From an uncultured Coriobacteriaceae bacterium (GTDB lineage: Bacteria; Actinomycetota; Coriobacteriia; Coriobacteriales; UMGS124): DNA of 23,500 nt. Below, in pieces: positions 1 to 8,113 of this stretch (the first letter of the stretch is position 1; every line of letters starts with the position of its first letter). The stretch is from NCBI GenBank assembly GCA_902783515.1, contig CACZRK010000033.1, positions 1 to 23,500 of the forward strand, written 5' to 3'. The position numbers were made by a program, and so were the translations under genes. Below the pieces are notes generated by a model that saw nothing but the letters and a program-made list of their open reading frames with translations, was not told where the DNA came from and searched no databases.

Positions 1-323
1 CGGCGAACGTGGTCGTCGCATCGCTGCAGGCCCGCGAGCTCGCGGGGATCTCGAACGCCCTGGGACCGGCGACGCGGCTCGTGCCCGCGTTCCCGCTCAT
101 GATCATCGGGTTCGCGCTGCTCGCCGCCGTCGGCATCGCCTGCGAGGCGCGTGCGCTGCGCCGTCTCGCGCGCGTGCCGAAGCCTGAGTCGGTGCAGGAG
201 ACGCCGGCCCCGCGCGCGACGGACGCGCTGCTGCTCGCCGGCACGCTCGCCGTCTTCGCCGGGATCCTCCTGCTGCGCCTCGCGTTCTACATGTCGCACA
301 TGACCGCGGGGTTCGGCGCGTAG
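1..323 (+). CDS. DmsC/NrfD-like membrane anchor subunit, C-terminal part (5' end outside window)
   Basis: The frame is open through the left edge and stops with TAG at 321-323, so only the last ~107 residues are seen. Two hydrophobic segments are visible, one around LVPAFPLMIIGFALLAAVG and one near the C-terminus (ALLLAGTLAVFAGILLLRLA), joined by a basic/polar loop. The ending LRLAFYMSHM resembles the last helix of DmsC-type quinol-oxidising anchors of DMSO-reductase-family enzymes. It is on the opposite strand to dmsB and dmsA and converges on them, so it most likely closes a different dms-type operon lying to the left. The family call rests on helix pattern and context; NrfD/PsrC-type anchors or an unrelated membrane protein are possible. 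Confidence 0.55.
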   Translation, partial: ANVVVASLQARELAGISNALGPATRLVPAFPLMIIGFALLAAVGIACEARALRRLARVPKPESVQETPAPRATDALLLAGTLAVFAGILLLRLAFYMSHMTAGFGA

Positions 324-358
324 GCGCCCGCAGGTCTCCCCATGGGCCCGCGGGCGCC
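323..358. terminator. bidirectional hairpin between convergent genes
   Basis: A perfect 9-bp inverted repeat, GGCGCCCGC (323-331) and GCGGGCGCC (350-358), lies between the stop codon of the anchor gene and the stop codon of dmsB. It is very GC-rich and lacks a T tract, so it is a terminator-like structure that could serve both strands rather than a classical intrinsic terminator. Confidence 0.4.
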
Positions 359-367
359 CCTCGTGCG

Positions 368-1003
368 CTACGCCTGGATGCCGACGAGCTCGGCGGCGTT
401 CACGATCGCGCCGTCGGCCGCGTCCCACGCCTCGGCCCCCGCCGGCTCCGTCAGCACGACGTTCGGGCCGGTCTGCGACGGGTCGGGCAGCGGCGCGATC
501 GCCGCGAGGTCGCCGTGGGCGGCGCGCAGGTCCTTGATCTCGCCGAACGCGAGGGCGCGCTGCGGGCACGCCTCCACGCACACGGGCTGGCGCCCCTCAG
601 CGACGCGGTCCGCGCAGCCGGTGCACTTGACCATGTGGCCGAGCTGCCCGTCCACGTGCGGGGCGCCGTAGGGACAGGCCATGGCGCACGCGCCGCACCC
701 GATGCACGTGTCGTCATTCGGCAGCACGAGGCCGGTCTCCTCGTCCTTGTGGACCGCGCCCACGGGGCAGGCGGCGGTGCACGCCGGGTCGTCGCAGTGG
801 TTGCAGGCGACGGAGAGGTAGTAGGTGAACGAGCTCGTCGTCCAGCAGTCGTCGGCGTCACGCTCCCACGAGCCGCCCTCGTACTCGATCACCTGGCGGT
901 TCGCGATCTCGCTCGGCAGGTCAAAGCGGTCCTTGCAGGCCAGCACGCATGTCTTGCAGCCGGTGCAGCGCGTGCCGTCAAAGTAGAAGCCGTACTGGGT
1001 CAT
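368..1003 (-). CDS. dmsB: DMSO-reductase-family iron-sulfur subunit (DmsB-like)
   Basis: A 211-residue electron-transfer subunit that would pass electrons through four [4Fe-4S] clusters to the molybdenum catalytic subunit. All four ferredoxin Cys groups are visible in order: CTGCKTCVLAC near the N-terminus, CNHCDDPACTAACP, CIGCGACAMACPYGAP, and CTGC-x11-CVEAC. The start at MTQYGFYF is chosen because GGAGGA lies just upstream; a longer in-frame extension to 1150 has no family-like sequence and runs into the dmsA end. There is no signal peptide, as expected for a subunit exported bound to a Tat-carrying partner. It lies 94 bp downstream of dmsA in the same direction and is probably co-transcribed. 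The length matches the family. The acceptor (DMSO, TMAO or another compound) cannot be read from the sequence. Confidence 0.92.
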   Translation of the reverse strand: MTQYGFYFDGTRCTGCKTCVLACKDRFDLPSEIANRQVIEYEGGSWERDADDCWTTSSFTYYLSVACNHCDDPACTAACPVGAVHKDEETGLVLPNDDTCIGCGACAMACPYGAPHVDGQLGHMVKCTGCADRVAEGRQPVCVEACPQRALAFGEIKDLRAAHGDLAAIAPLPDPSQTGPNVVLTEPAGAEAWDAADGAIVNAAELVGIQA

Positions 1004-1097
1004 GTCATCCTCCAGGCTCTCGGGGACGCGCCGGCCGACGCGCGCACGCATGGGCGCGGGTGCGACGACGCGGTGCCCCGCATCGTTTCTCGACGTC

Positions 1098-3548
1098 CTA
1101 CGCCCGCGCGATCTGGACGTGCGCGGTGTTCTGGCCGGTCCCCTTGCCAACCGCGATGGCGTGGCGCGAGGAGAGGGTGTTCACGCAGCCGCCGGCGTCA
1201 ACGCGGTCGCCGTCCATGTCGGCGTCGTGCCAGGCGCCCTGCGGGATGGCGACGGCGCCCGGGATGATGCGGTTCGTCACGCGGGCGGGGATGCGGATGG
1301 CGCCCTGCGCGCTGCTGACGAGCAGCTCGTCGCCGTCGGCGATGCCGCGCGCCTCGGCGTCAATCGGGTTCACCCAGGCGTTGTGCGGATGCGCGTCCTG
1401 GATGATCCTGTTGTTGGCGTAGGTGGAGTGCGTGTGGGCCTTCGTGTGGTAGACGACCAGCTGCAGCGGGTACGCGTCGCTCTCGGCGTCCGGGCCGTCA
1501 AAGCCGGGCACGTACGCGGGCACCGGGTAGATCGCGTCGCCCTCGGCGAGCTCGGACGTCTTGGCGAGCTCGGCGAGCTCGGGGGCGTAGACCTGGATCT
1601 TGCCGGTCGCCGTCTTGAGGGGGTTGGCCGTCGGGTCGTCGATGAAGTCCTCGGTCCCGCCGTCGGTCACCGGGATCTGCTCCTTGTAGATACCGTGCGC
1701 GAGCGCCTCGTCCCAGCTCGGGAGGTTCGGGACGTCGTCGCGGCACTGGTCGTAGAGCTCGTGGCACCAGTCCTCGCGCGTCTTGCCGCCGTCGGTGAAC
1801 TCGTCGTACACGCCCAGGCGCCGGGCGAGGTCGGCGCACACCTCGTACACCTCGCGACGCTCGAACTTGGGCTCAGTCGTCGGCTGGCCGAGCCAGATGC
1901 CCTCGGAGTTGTTGTTCTCGCCCTGGGACGAGAGCGTCCACGTCTCCTGCGGCGTGAGGTCGGGCAGGATGATGTCGGCGTACTTGCACGAGTCCGTCAT
2001 GACGACGTCGTAGGCCAGGACGAACTCGCACAGCGACTCGTCGCGCACGATGTCGGTCGTCGCGTTCACGTCGCCGTTCTGGTTGGCGACCATGTTGTTG
2101 CCGTAGTTCACGAGGAACTTGATGGAGGAGGGCAGCGCGTCGGCGCCCGTGACGCCGTCCTTTGTCGCCGTGAGCGAGGGGCCGTCCTTGATCGCCTCGG
2201 GCCACCGGAAGTTCGGGAACTTGACCGTGACCGGGTTGTCGCCGGTGGGCAGCGTGGGGATCGCAAAGCCGCCGTTGCCCTCGCGGGCGCCGGAGTTCGT
2301 GCCGGGCTTGCCGACCTGGCCGACGAGCTGCGGGAGCAGCATGATGGCACGGGCGGCGGAGTCGCCGTTCGTGCGCCGCTGAGGGCCCCAGCCCTGCGCG
2401 ATGAAGCAGGGCTTCGCCTCGCCGATCTGGTGCGCGAGCTCCACGATGCGCGCCTCGGGGATCTGCGTGACCTTGGACGCCCAGGCCGGGGTCTTCTCGA
2501 CCATGTCGTAGCCCGTGCCCATCACGTAGGCGTAGTAGCTGCTGTTGGCCGGCGCGCCCTCGGGCAGGGTCTGCTCGTCGTAGCCGACGCAATAGGTGTG
2601 GAGGAAGTCAACGTCCACGAGGTCGCTCGCGATGAGCTCGTGCGCGATGCCGGCGACGAGCGCCGCGTCGGTCTGCGGCCTGATCGGGATCCACTCGACG
2701 CCCTGGTTCGTCGCGATGTCGCTGCGACGCGGGTCGATGACGATGATCTTGGCGTGCTTCTGCTCGCGCACGACGTTCAGGTCGTAGCCGGCGCCGTCGC
2801 CCGCCATGCGCGTGTCGCTCGGGGCGTTGCCGAACAGGACCACGAGCTCGCCCTCCTGGATGGACGAGAACGGGCGCTCGCCCCAGCTGCCGCCGTACGT
2901 GTACGGGCGCGCGCCGAAGGACAGGCCGGCGTTCGAGTAGTTGCCGTAGCGGGTGACCTCGCCGCCCAGCAGGTTGAACAGGCGGAAGAAGGGGTTGTTC
3001 ATCATGAAGTTCTGCTCGACGCCGGAGCACTCCTGGATGAAGATGCTCTCGTTGCCGTACGTCTCGCGGATGCGCGTGAACTCGGAGGCGATCGTGTCCA
3101 GCGCCTCGTCCCAGCTGATGCGCTCGTACTGCCCGTCGCCACGACGCGTGCCGGCGACGCGGCGCAGCGGGTAGTTCAGGCGGTCGTCGCCGTTGATCCA
3201 GCGACGGATGGAGCGGCCGCGCAGGCAGGCACGCGCCTGGAACCCGCCGAAGGACGGGTCGCCGGTGTTGTCGGACTCGACGTAGGCGATCTCCCCGTCG
3301 CGCACGTGGCACTGCAGCACGCACGCGCCGCCGCAGTTCACGTGGCAGTGCGTCCAGACGATGCGCTCGTCGCCGCCGTCCGCCCCCGCGGACGCGTCCT
3401 TGGTCGAGGCGTCCTTCTCCGCGGCCAGCGCCCTCGTCGCGAAGGCGCAGCCCGCGTCGGACGCGGCGAGCGCCACGCCCGCCAGCGCCGACGCCCTCAC
3501 GAACGACCGACGGGATACCTCCGTGCCGCTGCCGTTGCCCATGCCCAT
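1098..3548 (-). CDS. dmsA: Tat-exported molybdopterin oxidoreductase, DMSO reductase family catalytic subunit
   Basis: An 816-residue molybdenum (bis-MGD) reductase of the DmsA/TorA type, acting outside the cytoplasmic membrane as a terminal reductase. Residues 12-42 form a twin-arginine signal (SRRSFVRAS, then a hydrophobic stretch). The [4Fe-4S] motif is C68-x3-C72-x3-C76 with a fourth Cys at 108 (ACLRGRS). The molybdenum ligand is probably Ser205 in RYGNYSNAG, matching the Ser-ligated DmsA type rather than the Cys (nitrate) or Sec (formate) types. The molydopterin-binding C-terminal domain is present (PLQLVVYHTKAHTHSTYAN). The start at MGMGNGSG follows GAGGGAGGAA at good spacing; an upstream ATG at 3668 lacks this. 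Downstream is dmsB, but no anchor gene lies in the same direction. The true substrate is unknown, because this family is highly expanded in Coriobacteriia. Confidence 0.92.
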   Translation of the reverse strand: MGMGNGSGTEVSRRSFVRASALAGVALAASDAGCAFATRALAAEKDASTKDASAGADGGDERIVWTHCHVNCGGACVLQCHVRDGEIAYVESDNTGDPSFGGFQARACLRGRSIRRWINGDDRLNYPLRRVAGTRRGDGQYERISWDEALDTIASEFTRIRETYGNESIFIQECSGVEQNFMMNNPFFRLFNLLGGEVTRYGNYSNAGLSFGARPYTYGGSWGERPFSSIQEGELVVLFGNAPSDTRMAGDGAGYDLNVVREQKHAKIIVIDPRRSDIATNQGVEWIPIRPQTDAALVAGIAHELIASDLVDVDFLHTYCVGYDEQTLPEGAPANSSYYAYVMGTGYDMVEKTPAWASKVTQIPEARIVELAHQIGEAKPCFIAQGWGPQRRTNGDSAARAIMLLPQLVGQVGKPGTNSGAREGNGGFAIPTLPTGDNPVTVKFPNFRWPEAIKDGPSLTATKDGVTGADALPSSIKFLVNYGNNMVANQNGDVNATTDIVRDESLCEFVLAYDVVMTDSCKYADIILPDLTPQETWTLSSQGENNNSEGIWLGQPTTEPKFERREVYEVCADLARRLGVYDEFTDGGKTREDWCHELYDQCRDDVPNLPSWDEALAHGIYKEQIPVTDGGTEDFIDDPTANPLKTATGKIQVYAPELAELAKTSELAEGDAIYPVPAYVPGFDGPDAESDAYPLQLVVYHTKAHTHSTYANNRIIQDAHPHNAWVNPIDAEARGIADGDELLVSSAQGAIRIPARVTNRIIPGAVAIPQGAWHDADMDGDRVDAGGCVNTLSSRHAIAVGKGTGQNTAHVQIARA

Positions 3549-3861
3549 GAAGCGTTCCTCCCTCTCATATGACGCGACGTCCCGACGCCCTCGGTGCGCG
3601 CCGCGCGATGCATGTGATGCATGCTCGCGCGTCGGGTGTCGTCGCCCTCCCTGCGACTCACGGCACAAATGTAGCCGCCGTGCGTCACTGGCCTGTCACA
3701 TGATTTCTGGTAACTTCGGCATTCTCGCAGGTACGAAGATTATCGATACGGTCGTCTCCCATTGCGGCGCATCACATGGTAGCAATTGAGCTACCATGTG
3801 CAACACGCGGCTGCGCGCCAAGCGGCCGCCTCCCGCCCCTCACGAACCGTAAGGACTCGCC
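3549..3861. promoter_or_regulatory. divergent promoter region between dmsA and the ZIP gene
   Basis: About 310 bp with no convincing gene. It must hold the start signals of both divergent genes. The part from roughly 3665 to 3800 is clearly less GC-rich than its surroundings, as expected for promoters. No confident -35/-10 pair was identified on either strand. The main structure is the inverted repeat at 3773-3800, listed separately. AAGGA at about 3850 serves as the ZIP ribosome-binding site. Confidence 0.5.
3773..3800. promoter_or_regulatory. 28-bp inverted repeat (candidate operator)
   Basis: Perfect 11-bp arms CACATGGTAGC (3773-3783) and GCTACCATGTG (3790-3800) are separated by AATTGA. 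It lies 61 bp before the ZIP start codon and in the less GC-rich part of the divergent region. No T run follows, so an operator for a dimeric regulator is more likely than a terminator. It does not resemble the Zur or Fur consensus as I know them. Confidence 0.5.
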
Positions 3862-4647
3862 ATGCCCCAGACGCTGCTCGGCCTTCTCATTCCCTTCGTC
3901 GGCACGACCGCCGGGGCGGCGATGGCGCTGCTCGCCCGTCGCGAGATGAGCCGCGCGCTCAGCCGCCTGCTGACGGGCTTCGCCGCGGGCGTCATGGTCG
4001 CGGCGTCCGTCTGGAGCCTGCTCATCCCCGCGATCGAGGGCGCCTCGGAGCTCGGGCGCCTCGCCTTCCTACCCGCGTTCGTCGGGTTCTGGGCAGGCAT
4101 CGGCTTCCTGCTTCTGCTGGACCACGTGATCCCCCACCTGCACCTCGGCCCGACCGACCAGGAGCCGGAGGGCATGCGCGTCAAGCTGCAGCGCACGACG
4201 CTCATGGTGCTGGCCGTGACGATGCACAACATTCCGGAGGGCATGGCGGTCGGCGTGGTCTACGCGGGGTTCCTGACCGGCAGCGCGGGGATCAGCGCCG
4301 CCGGGGCGATGGCGCTTTCCATCGGCATCGCGATTCAGAACTTCCCCGAGGGCGCGATCGTCTCCATGCCGCTGCGCGCGGCCGGGCAGAGCCGCGGGCG
4401 CGCGTTCCTCGGCGGCACGCTCTCGGGCGTCGTCGAGCCGATCGGGGCCGTCCTCACCATCCTGCTCGCCGACCAGGTGGTCCCGGCGCTGCCCTTCCTG
4501 CTGAGCTTCGCCGCCGGCGCCATGCTGTACGTGGTCGTGGAGGAGCTCATCCCCGAGATGAGCGAGGGCGAGCACTCCAACCTGGGCGTCCTCGCGTTCG
4601 CGATGGGGTTCACGGTGATGATGGCGCTGGACGTGGCGCTGGGGTAG
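3862..4647 (+). CDS. ZIP family divalent metal transporter
   Basis: A 261-residue multi-pass membrane protein that would import zinc or another divalent metal into the cytoplasm. It has about eight hydrophobic segments and both ZIP signature motifs in the metal-binding helices, HNIPEG at residues 122-127 and QNFPEG at 159-164. A His-containing loop precedes them (HVIPHLHLGP). Length and motif order match the ZupT/ZIP family. The start is preceded by AAGGA (about 3850-3854). The gene stands alone: it is divergent from dmsA and convergent with the next gene. A perfect inverted repeat 61 bp upstream is a candidate regulatory site. Metal specificity cannot be judged from sequence alone. Confidence 0.93.
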   Translation: MPQTLLGLLIPFVGTTAGAAMALLARREMSRALSRLLTGFAAGVMVAASVWSLLIPAIEGASELGRLAFLPAFVGFWAGIGFLLLLDHVIPHLHLGPTDQEPEGMRVKLQRTTLMVLAVTMHNIPEGMAVGVVYAGFLTGSAGISAAGAMALSIGIAIQNFPEGAIVSMPLRAAGQSRGRAFLGGTLSGVVEPIGAVLTILLADQVVPALPFLLSFAAGAMLYVVVEELIPEMSEGEHSNLGVLAFAMGFTVMMALDVALG

Positions 4648-4729
4648 GCCGCGCGGGCGCGGGCGCAGGCGGGTGCGGGCGGGCGGCACGCAACGCGCTG
4701 AGGGTGACCGTCATGCGCGACCGAGTCGC

Positions 4730-6826
4730 TCACGCCGCCGCAGCCTCGTCGTTCCCGCCAGTCTCGCCGCCGGCGGCGCCGATCGGGTCCACGTCGAGCA
4801 CCGCCAGCGTGTCGGCGCGGGCGTCCTCGATGGCGCTTTTGATCTCTGCCTCGTACTCGTCGCGGTTCTGCGCCTCGTCCAGCTTGACCAGGGCGTAGTC
4901 CACCCCGACGCCCACCGCGGCGCCCGCAACGGCGCCGATTGCGGTGCCAACCGGCCCGCCGATCGAACCGATCACGCCGCCGACAGCGCCGCCAGCGGCC
5001 TTGCCGGCGACCTTGCCCGCGGCCTTGCTCCCGACCTTCTCGGTGATCTTCTCGACGAGCTTCTTGGCGAAGGGCTTCTCGACGGCCTTCTCGACCACCT
5101 TCTTGCTCACCGCCGCACCTGTGGCGGCGCCGGCACCAGCACCGATGCCGGCGTTGACGGCCGCGCGCGCCGCACGCTCCGTCGGCGCGGTCGGCCCTTG
5201 AAGGTCGTCCTGCGTGAGCTGCGTTCGCTGCGACGGCAGCCAGTCGGGGACATCGACCTTGCACGCTTGCAGGCCCTCGTCAAACTCGCGCTGGAGCGCC
5301 TCCGCCCGCAGGCAGTAGTCGTCGTACGCGGCGTCAAGCTGCGAGGTGTCAACGCCGGCCATGAGCTGCTCGGCCAGCTGGTCCTTGACGAAGTCCTCGG
5401 CGGTGCCGGACAGGGTGCTGGAGACGAGGCCGAAGAGCGTCGCGTAGTCGCCAGGCAGGCTGTAGTACCAGTCCAGGTAGCCGTCGACGTTCGCGAGCTG
5501 CGCGTCGTAGGCCTGGTTGATAAGCGGTGCCAGGCTCGCCTCGCCCTCCGCGCGCAGGCGCTCCGACTTGGCGCGGATCTCGGCGCTGAGGTCGTCGTAC
5601 TTCCGCTGGTCGTAGGTGACGTCGTCGATGGTTCTGACGGCGAGGTCAGCCCCGCGCGACACGTACCCCCTGAGGGCGGTGTACTCCTGTGTCGGGATGA
5701 GGACGCGCGCGTAGGCGTAGTCGACCCCGACGAAGGCCGCCACGAGCAGGACCGGCAGGATCGCCGCCGTGGCCAGGTACGCGCGATGCAGGCGGTGGCG
5801 GCCCGTCGGCACGGAGCCCGAGGCGGCGGACGTCAAGACGGGCGTCGAGACGGATGTCGAGACAGGCGCGGGCGTCAAGACAGGCGCGGGGGCAGCGGCC
5901 GCTGGCTCGTCGGCCTGACCGTCGACGATGGCCGCGGGCTCGCCGGCCTGACCCGCGGCGGCAGCCTGCTCGGCAGCGATGATCTCGGCCTCGACGTCGG
6001 GTGTCGTGAGGAACGCCGCCCGCAGCTCCGACCAGCCGTAGGCGCAGGCGCCCAGCAAGCTCGCGACCCCCGCGAAGGCGCTGACGTCAAGCACGATCTG
6101 CACCCCGATGCTGAACGGCTGCGAGACTGACGTCAGCCTTGACGCAATGTAGGCCATGAAGCCGTTCTGGTACGCCATCACCCACCCGACGTCGCTCAGG
6201 AGGGCGGACGCGGACTCCTCGAGCGGCTGCTGCGACGCCTGCATGGCGTCATAGACGCTGGCGTAGTCGGTGCGCGTCGTGACGACGCAGAAGAGCAGCA
6301 GGGCGCAGAGCACCAAGAGCGCGGTCGCGACGGTGCCGCCGCATCTCACCGTGCGTCCGATCACGAAGGGTGGCTTGTACTCGCGGCGCAGGAGCCTCCT
6401 CACGAGCGCCACGACGCCCGGGAACAGCACTGCGACGGCAACGACCGGCACCCACTCGAGCACGCCCCACTGCGGAACGCTCACCAGCAGGACGAACGTG
6501 AGGAATGCCCCGAGCACGAACGAGAGGATCAGGCTCAGCACGCGCCCCTTGTTGAGTGCGCTCAAGTGCCCCTTGACCTGGTATTCCGCCTGCTTCTGAA
6601 GCTTCCTCAGCACACGGTCGTACACGAAGCCCGCCGAGGCGACCAGGCTCAGCGCCGCCCACACGACGCCGACCGCCCATCCGGGCAGCACGCCGGCGAA
6701 GCGCTGGAACAGGGCAAGCGCCCCGAGCGCGACGCCGGCCTTGAGATAGTACGCGAGCCACCGTCGCACCGTCGCACGGCGCATCGACGTCCTCGCCGTC
6801 CCCGTCGCCTCGGTCACCTCAGTCAT
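4730..6826 (-). CDS. large multi-pass membrane protein with C-terminal glycine-zipper region, function unknown
   Basis: A 698-residue protein I do not recognise as a named family. The start follows GAGGAG at good spacing. The layout, by eye, is: four hydrophobic segments in the first ~145 residues, another near 165-180, one near 235-265, then an Ala/Glu-rich and Thr/Pro/Ser-rich linker (about 275-360), a further transmembrane helix (about 365-390), a long soluble helical stretch, and a Lys/Glu-rich helix followed by a Gly/Ala-rich zipper (about 545-645). The zipper contains GAGAGAATGAAV and GGAVGGVIGSIGGPVG. The C-terminus is Glu/Asp-rich. The zipper suggests membrane insertion or oligomerisation. 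The gene is monocistronic, converging with the ZIP gene; 38 bp separate it from the LysR gene upstream. Nothing in the sequence shows a catalytic role. Confidence 0.8.
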   Translation of the reverse strand: MTEVTEATGTARTSMRRATVRRWLAYYLKAGVALGALALFQRFAGVLPGWAVGVVWAALSLVASAGFVYDRVLRKLQKQAEYQVKGHLSALNKGRVLSLILSFVLGAFLTFVLLVSVPQWGVLEWVPVVAVAVLFPGVVALVRRLLRREYKPPFVIGRTVRCGGTVATALLVLCALLLFCVVTTRTDYASVYDAMQASQQPLEESASALLSDVGWVMAYQNGFMAYIASRLTSVSQPFSIGVQIVLDVSAFAGVASLLGACAYGWSELRAAFLTTPDVEAEIIAAEQAAAAGQAGEPAAIVDGQADEPAAAAPAPVLTPAPVSTSVSTPVLTSAASGSVPTGRHRLHRAYLATAAILPVLLVAAFVGVDYAYARVLIPTQEYTALRGYVSRGADLAVRTIDDVTYDQRKYDDLSAEIRAKSERLRAEGEASLAPLINQAYDAQLANVDGYLDWYYSLPGDYATLFGLVSSTLSGTAEDFVKDQLAEQLMAGVDTSQLDAAYDDYCLRAEALQREFDEGLQACKVDVPDWLPSQRTQLTQDDLQGPTAPTERAARAAVNAGIGAGAGAATGAAVSKKVVEKAVEKPFAKKLVEKITEKVGSKAAGKVAGKAAGGAVGGVIGSIGGPVGTAIGAVAGAAVGVGVDYALVKLDEAQNRDEYEAEIKSAIEDARADTLAVLDVDPIGAAGGETGGNDEAAAA

Positions 6827-6864
6827 ACAGCGCTCCTCGCTCTCCGTTCGTCCCCGCGCAGCCG

Positions 6865-7827
6865 CTACGCCCGCGCCGCCCCGCGCCGGCGGTCGTCAAG
6901 CTCCCGGCTCCTCCGCTCGCAGGCGTCGACGAACCGCCGCTCGGCGTCGGTGAGCTCGTGCGTCGCGAGCCACGAGACGCCAACCTCGTAGGGCATCCCC
7001 ACGAACGGGAGCGCGACGACCGCGTCGTCATCCGCGTACAGGGGCAGCAGCGTCTCGGCCGTGAAGGCGACGCCGCCCTCGCGCGCGAACTGGTGCAGCC
7101 AGACCATCTCCGCCGACGTGATGATCTGACGCGGGTGCACGTCAAGCTCGCGCAGCGCGCCCATGAGCAGAGGGTAGTTCTTGAACGTCTCGCCGACCAG
7201 CGCGACGTCGCGCCCCTCCAGGTCTCGCACGTCAACGGCGCCGTCATGCGCGCGAGGCGCACGAGGCGCGCGACGGCGCGCGGCGAGCGGGTCATCGCGC
7301 GCGACCCAGACGTACCGGTCGCAGTGCGCGAGCGGGATGGTCTTGAACGCCTCGCCGTCGGTCGGCGCGACGGTGAGGCCGATCTCATGGCTGCCCGAGC
7401 GCAGCGCGGCCTCCACGTCCATGTCGGGCAGGTCCGTCGTGACCAGCTCGACGTCCGGGTTGTCTCGGCGAAACCCGGGAATGAAGCCCATCCCGAGCAG
7501 CCCGAGCGAGCCGATCGCCGCGGCAAGGCGCACCCGCTCGCCGCGGCGCGCGCCCAGGCGGGCAAACGCCTCGTCCAGTCGACGGCGCGAGTCGGCGACC
7601 TCCAGGGCATACAGGCGCAACTCCTCCGCGAAGGGCGTCGGCACGAGGCGCGAGGCGTTCGACCCCGGGTCGGTCACCGTCTGAAACAGCGTGACGCCCA
7701 GCTCGCGCTCGAGCGCATGGACGCCCTTCGCCAGGCCCTGCGCGCTCATGGGGAAGCACCTCGCCGCGCGCGTGAAGCTGCGACACTCGTACGCCCGCAT
7801 GAAGTAGTCGAGCTGGCTCGTGTTCAT
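6865..7827 (-). CDS. LysR-family transcriptional regulator
   Basis: A 320-residue DNA-binding regulator. The N-terminal winged helix-turn-helix is clear (NTSQLDYFMRAYECRSFTRA, then AKGVHALERELGVTLFQ), followed by a two-lobed effector-binding domain. The start at MNTSQLDYF has GGGGGAG just upstream and places the HTH at the extreme N-terminus as usual; the ATG at 7858-7860 would add 11 atypical residues. It is divergent from FAD reductase 1 across 286 bp, the classic arrangement of a LysR activator and its target. It therefore probably controls that reductase, and perhaps itself, in response to the reductase substrate. The ligand is unknown. Confidence 0.92.
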   Translation of the reverse strand: MNTSQLDYFMRAYECRSFTRAARCFPMSAQGLAKGVHALERELGVTLFQTVTDPGSNASRLVPTPFAEELRLYALEVADSRRRLDEAFARLGARRGERVRLAAAIGSLGLLGMGFIPGFRRDNPDVELVTTDLPDMDVEAALRSGSHEIGLTVAPTDGEAFKTIPLAHCDRYVWVARDDPLAARRRAPRAPRAHDGAVDVRDLEGRDVALVGETFKNYPLLMGALRELDVHPRQIITSAEMVWLHQFAREGGVAFTAETLLPLYADDDAVVALPFVGMPYEVGVSWLATHELTDAERRFVDACERRSRELDDRRRGAARA

Positions 7828-7896
7828 CGACGGCTCCCCCTTGATCGCACCGACCGGCATCGGGCCCGCCCCCTGACGCCGACGCCGTCACCCCGG

Positions 7897-7923
7897 TTGC
7901 ACTCGGTCGCAAACGATTGCACT
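7897..7923. promoter_or_regulatory. two TTGCACT direct repeats, 20 bp apart, in the lysR-reductase divergent region
   Basis: TTGCACT occurs at 7897-7903 and again at 7917-7923, two helical turns apart on the same DNA face. The first copy is also the left arm of TTGC-N8-GCAA. The pair lies 70 bp before the LysR start codon and 190 bp before the reductase start, in a noticeably AT-richer stretch (about 7895-7975). These are plausible regulator-binding half-sites; the exact T-N11-A LysR box was not found. Confidence 0.35.
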
Positions 7924-8113
7924 GACCATACCAAACAACCATTCGTACCGCATCTCTGAACTTTTCGTTGTTCGCCTTCCCGCAGCGCGGCATCGTACCG
8001 TGCGTGGCGTCGGACGGGCGGCCCTCGCGACGGAGGCGCCGCGACGGAGTCGCCCGGGGATCACAGGGGATACGCCGCGCAGACGGCAGGAAACGACAAG
8101 AAGGGGACGAACG

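Noticed and set aside
1002..3572. 856-codon open frame on the plus strand opposite dmsA
   Set aside because: It mirrors dmsA codon by codon; its protein is Val/Arg/Ala-rich without domains, a normal effect of GC-rich third positions.
3773..3800. Zur or Fur box before the ZIP gene
   Set aside because: The inverted repeat does not match the consensus of either regulator as I know them, so it is listed only as an unnamed candidate operator.
4673..6130. Long plus-strand open frame opposite the large membrane protein
   Set aside because: Antisense shadow with no domain and no suitable ribosome-binding site; the minus-strand frame has clear transmembrane helices and GAGGAG.
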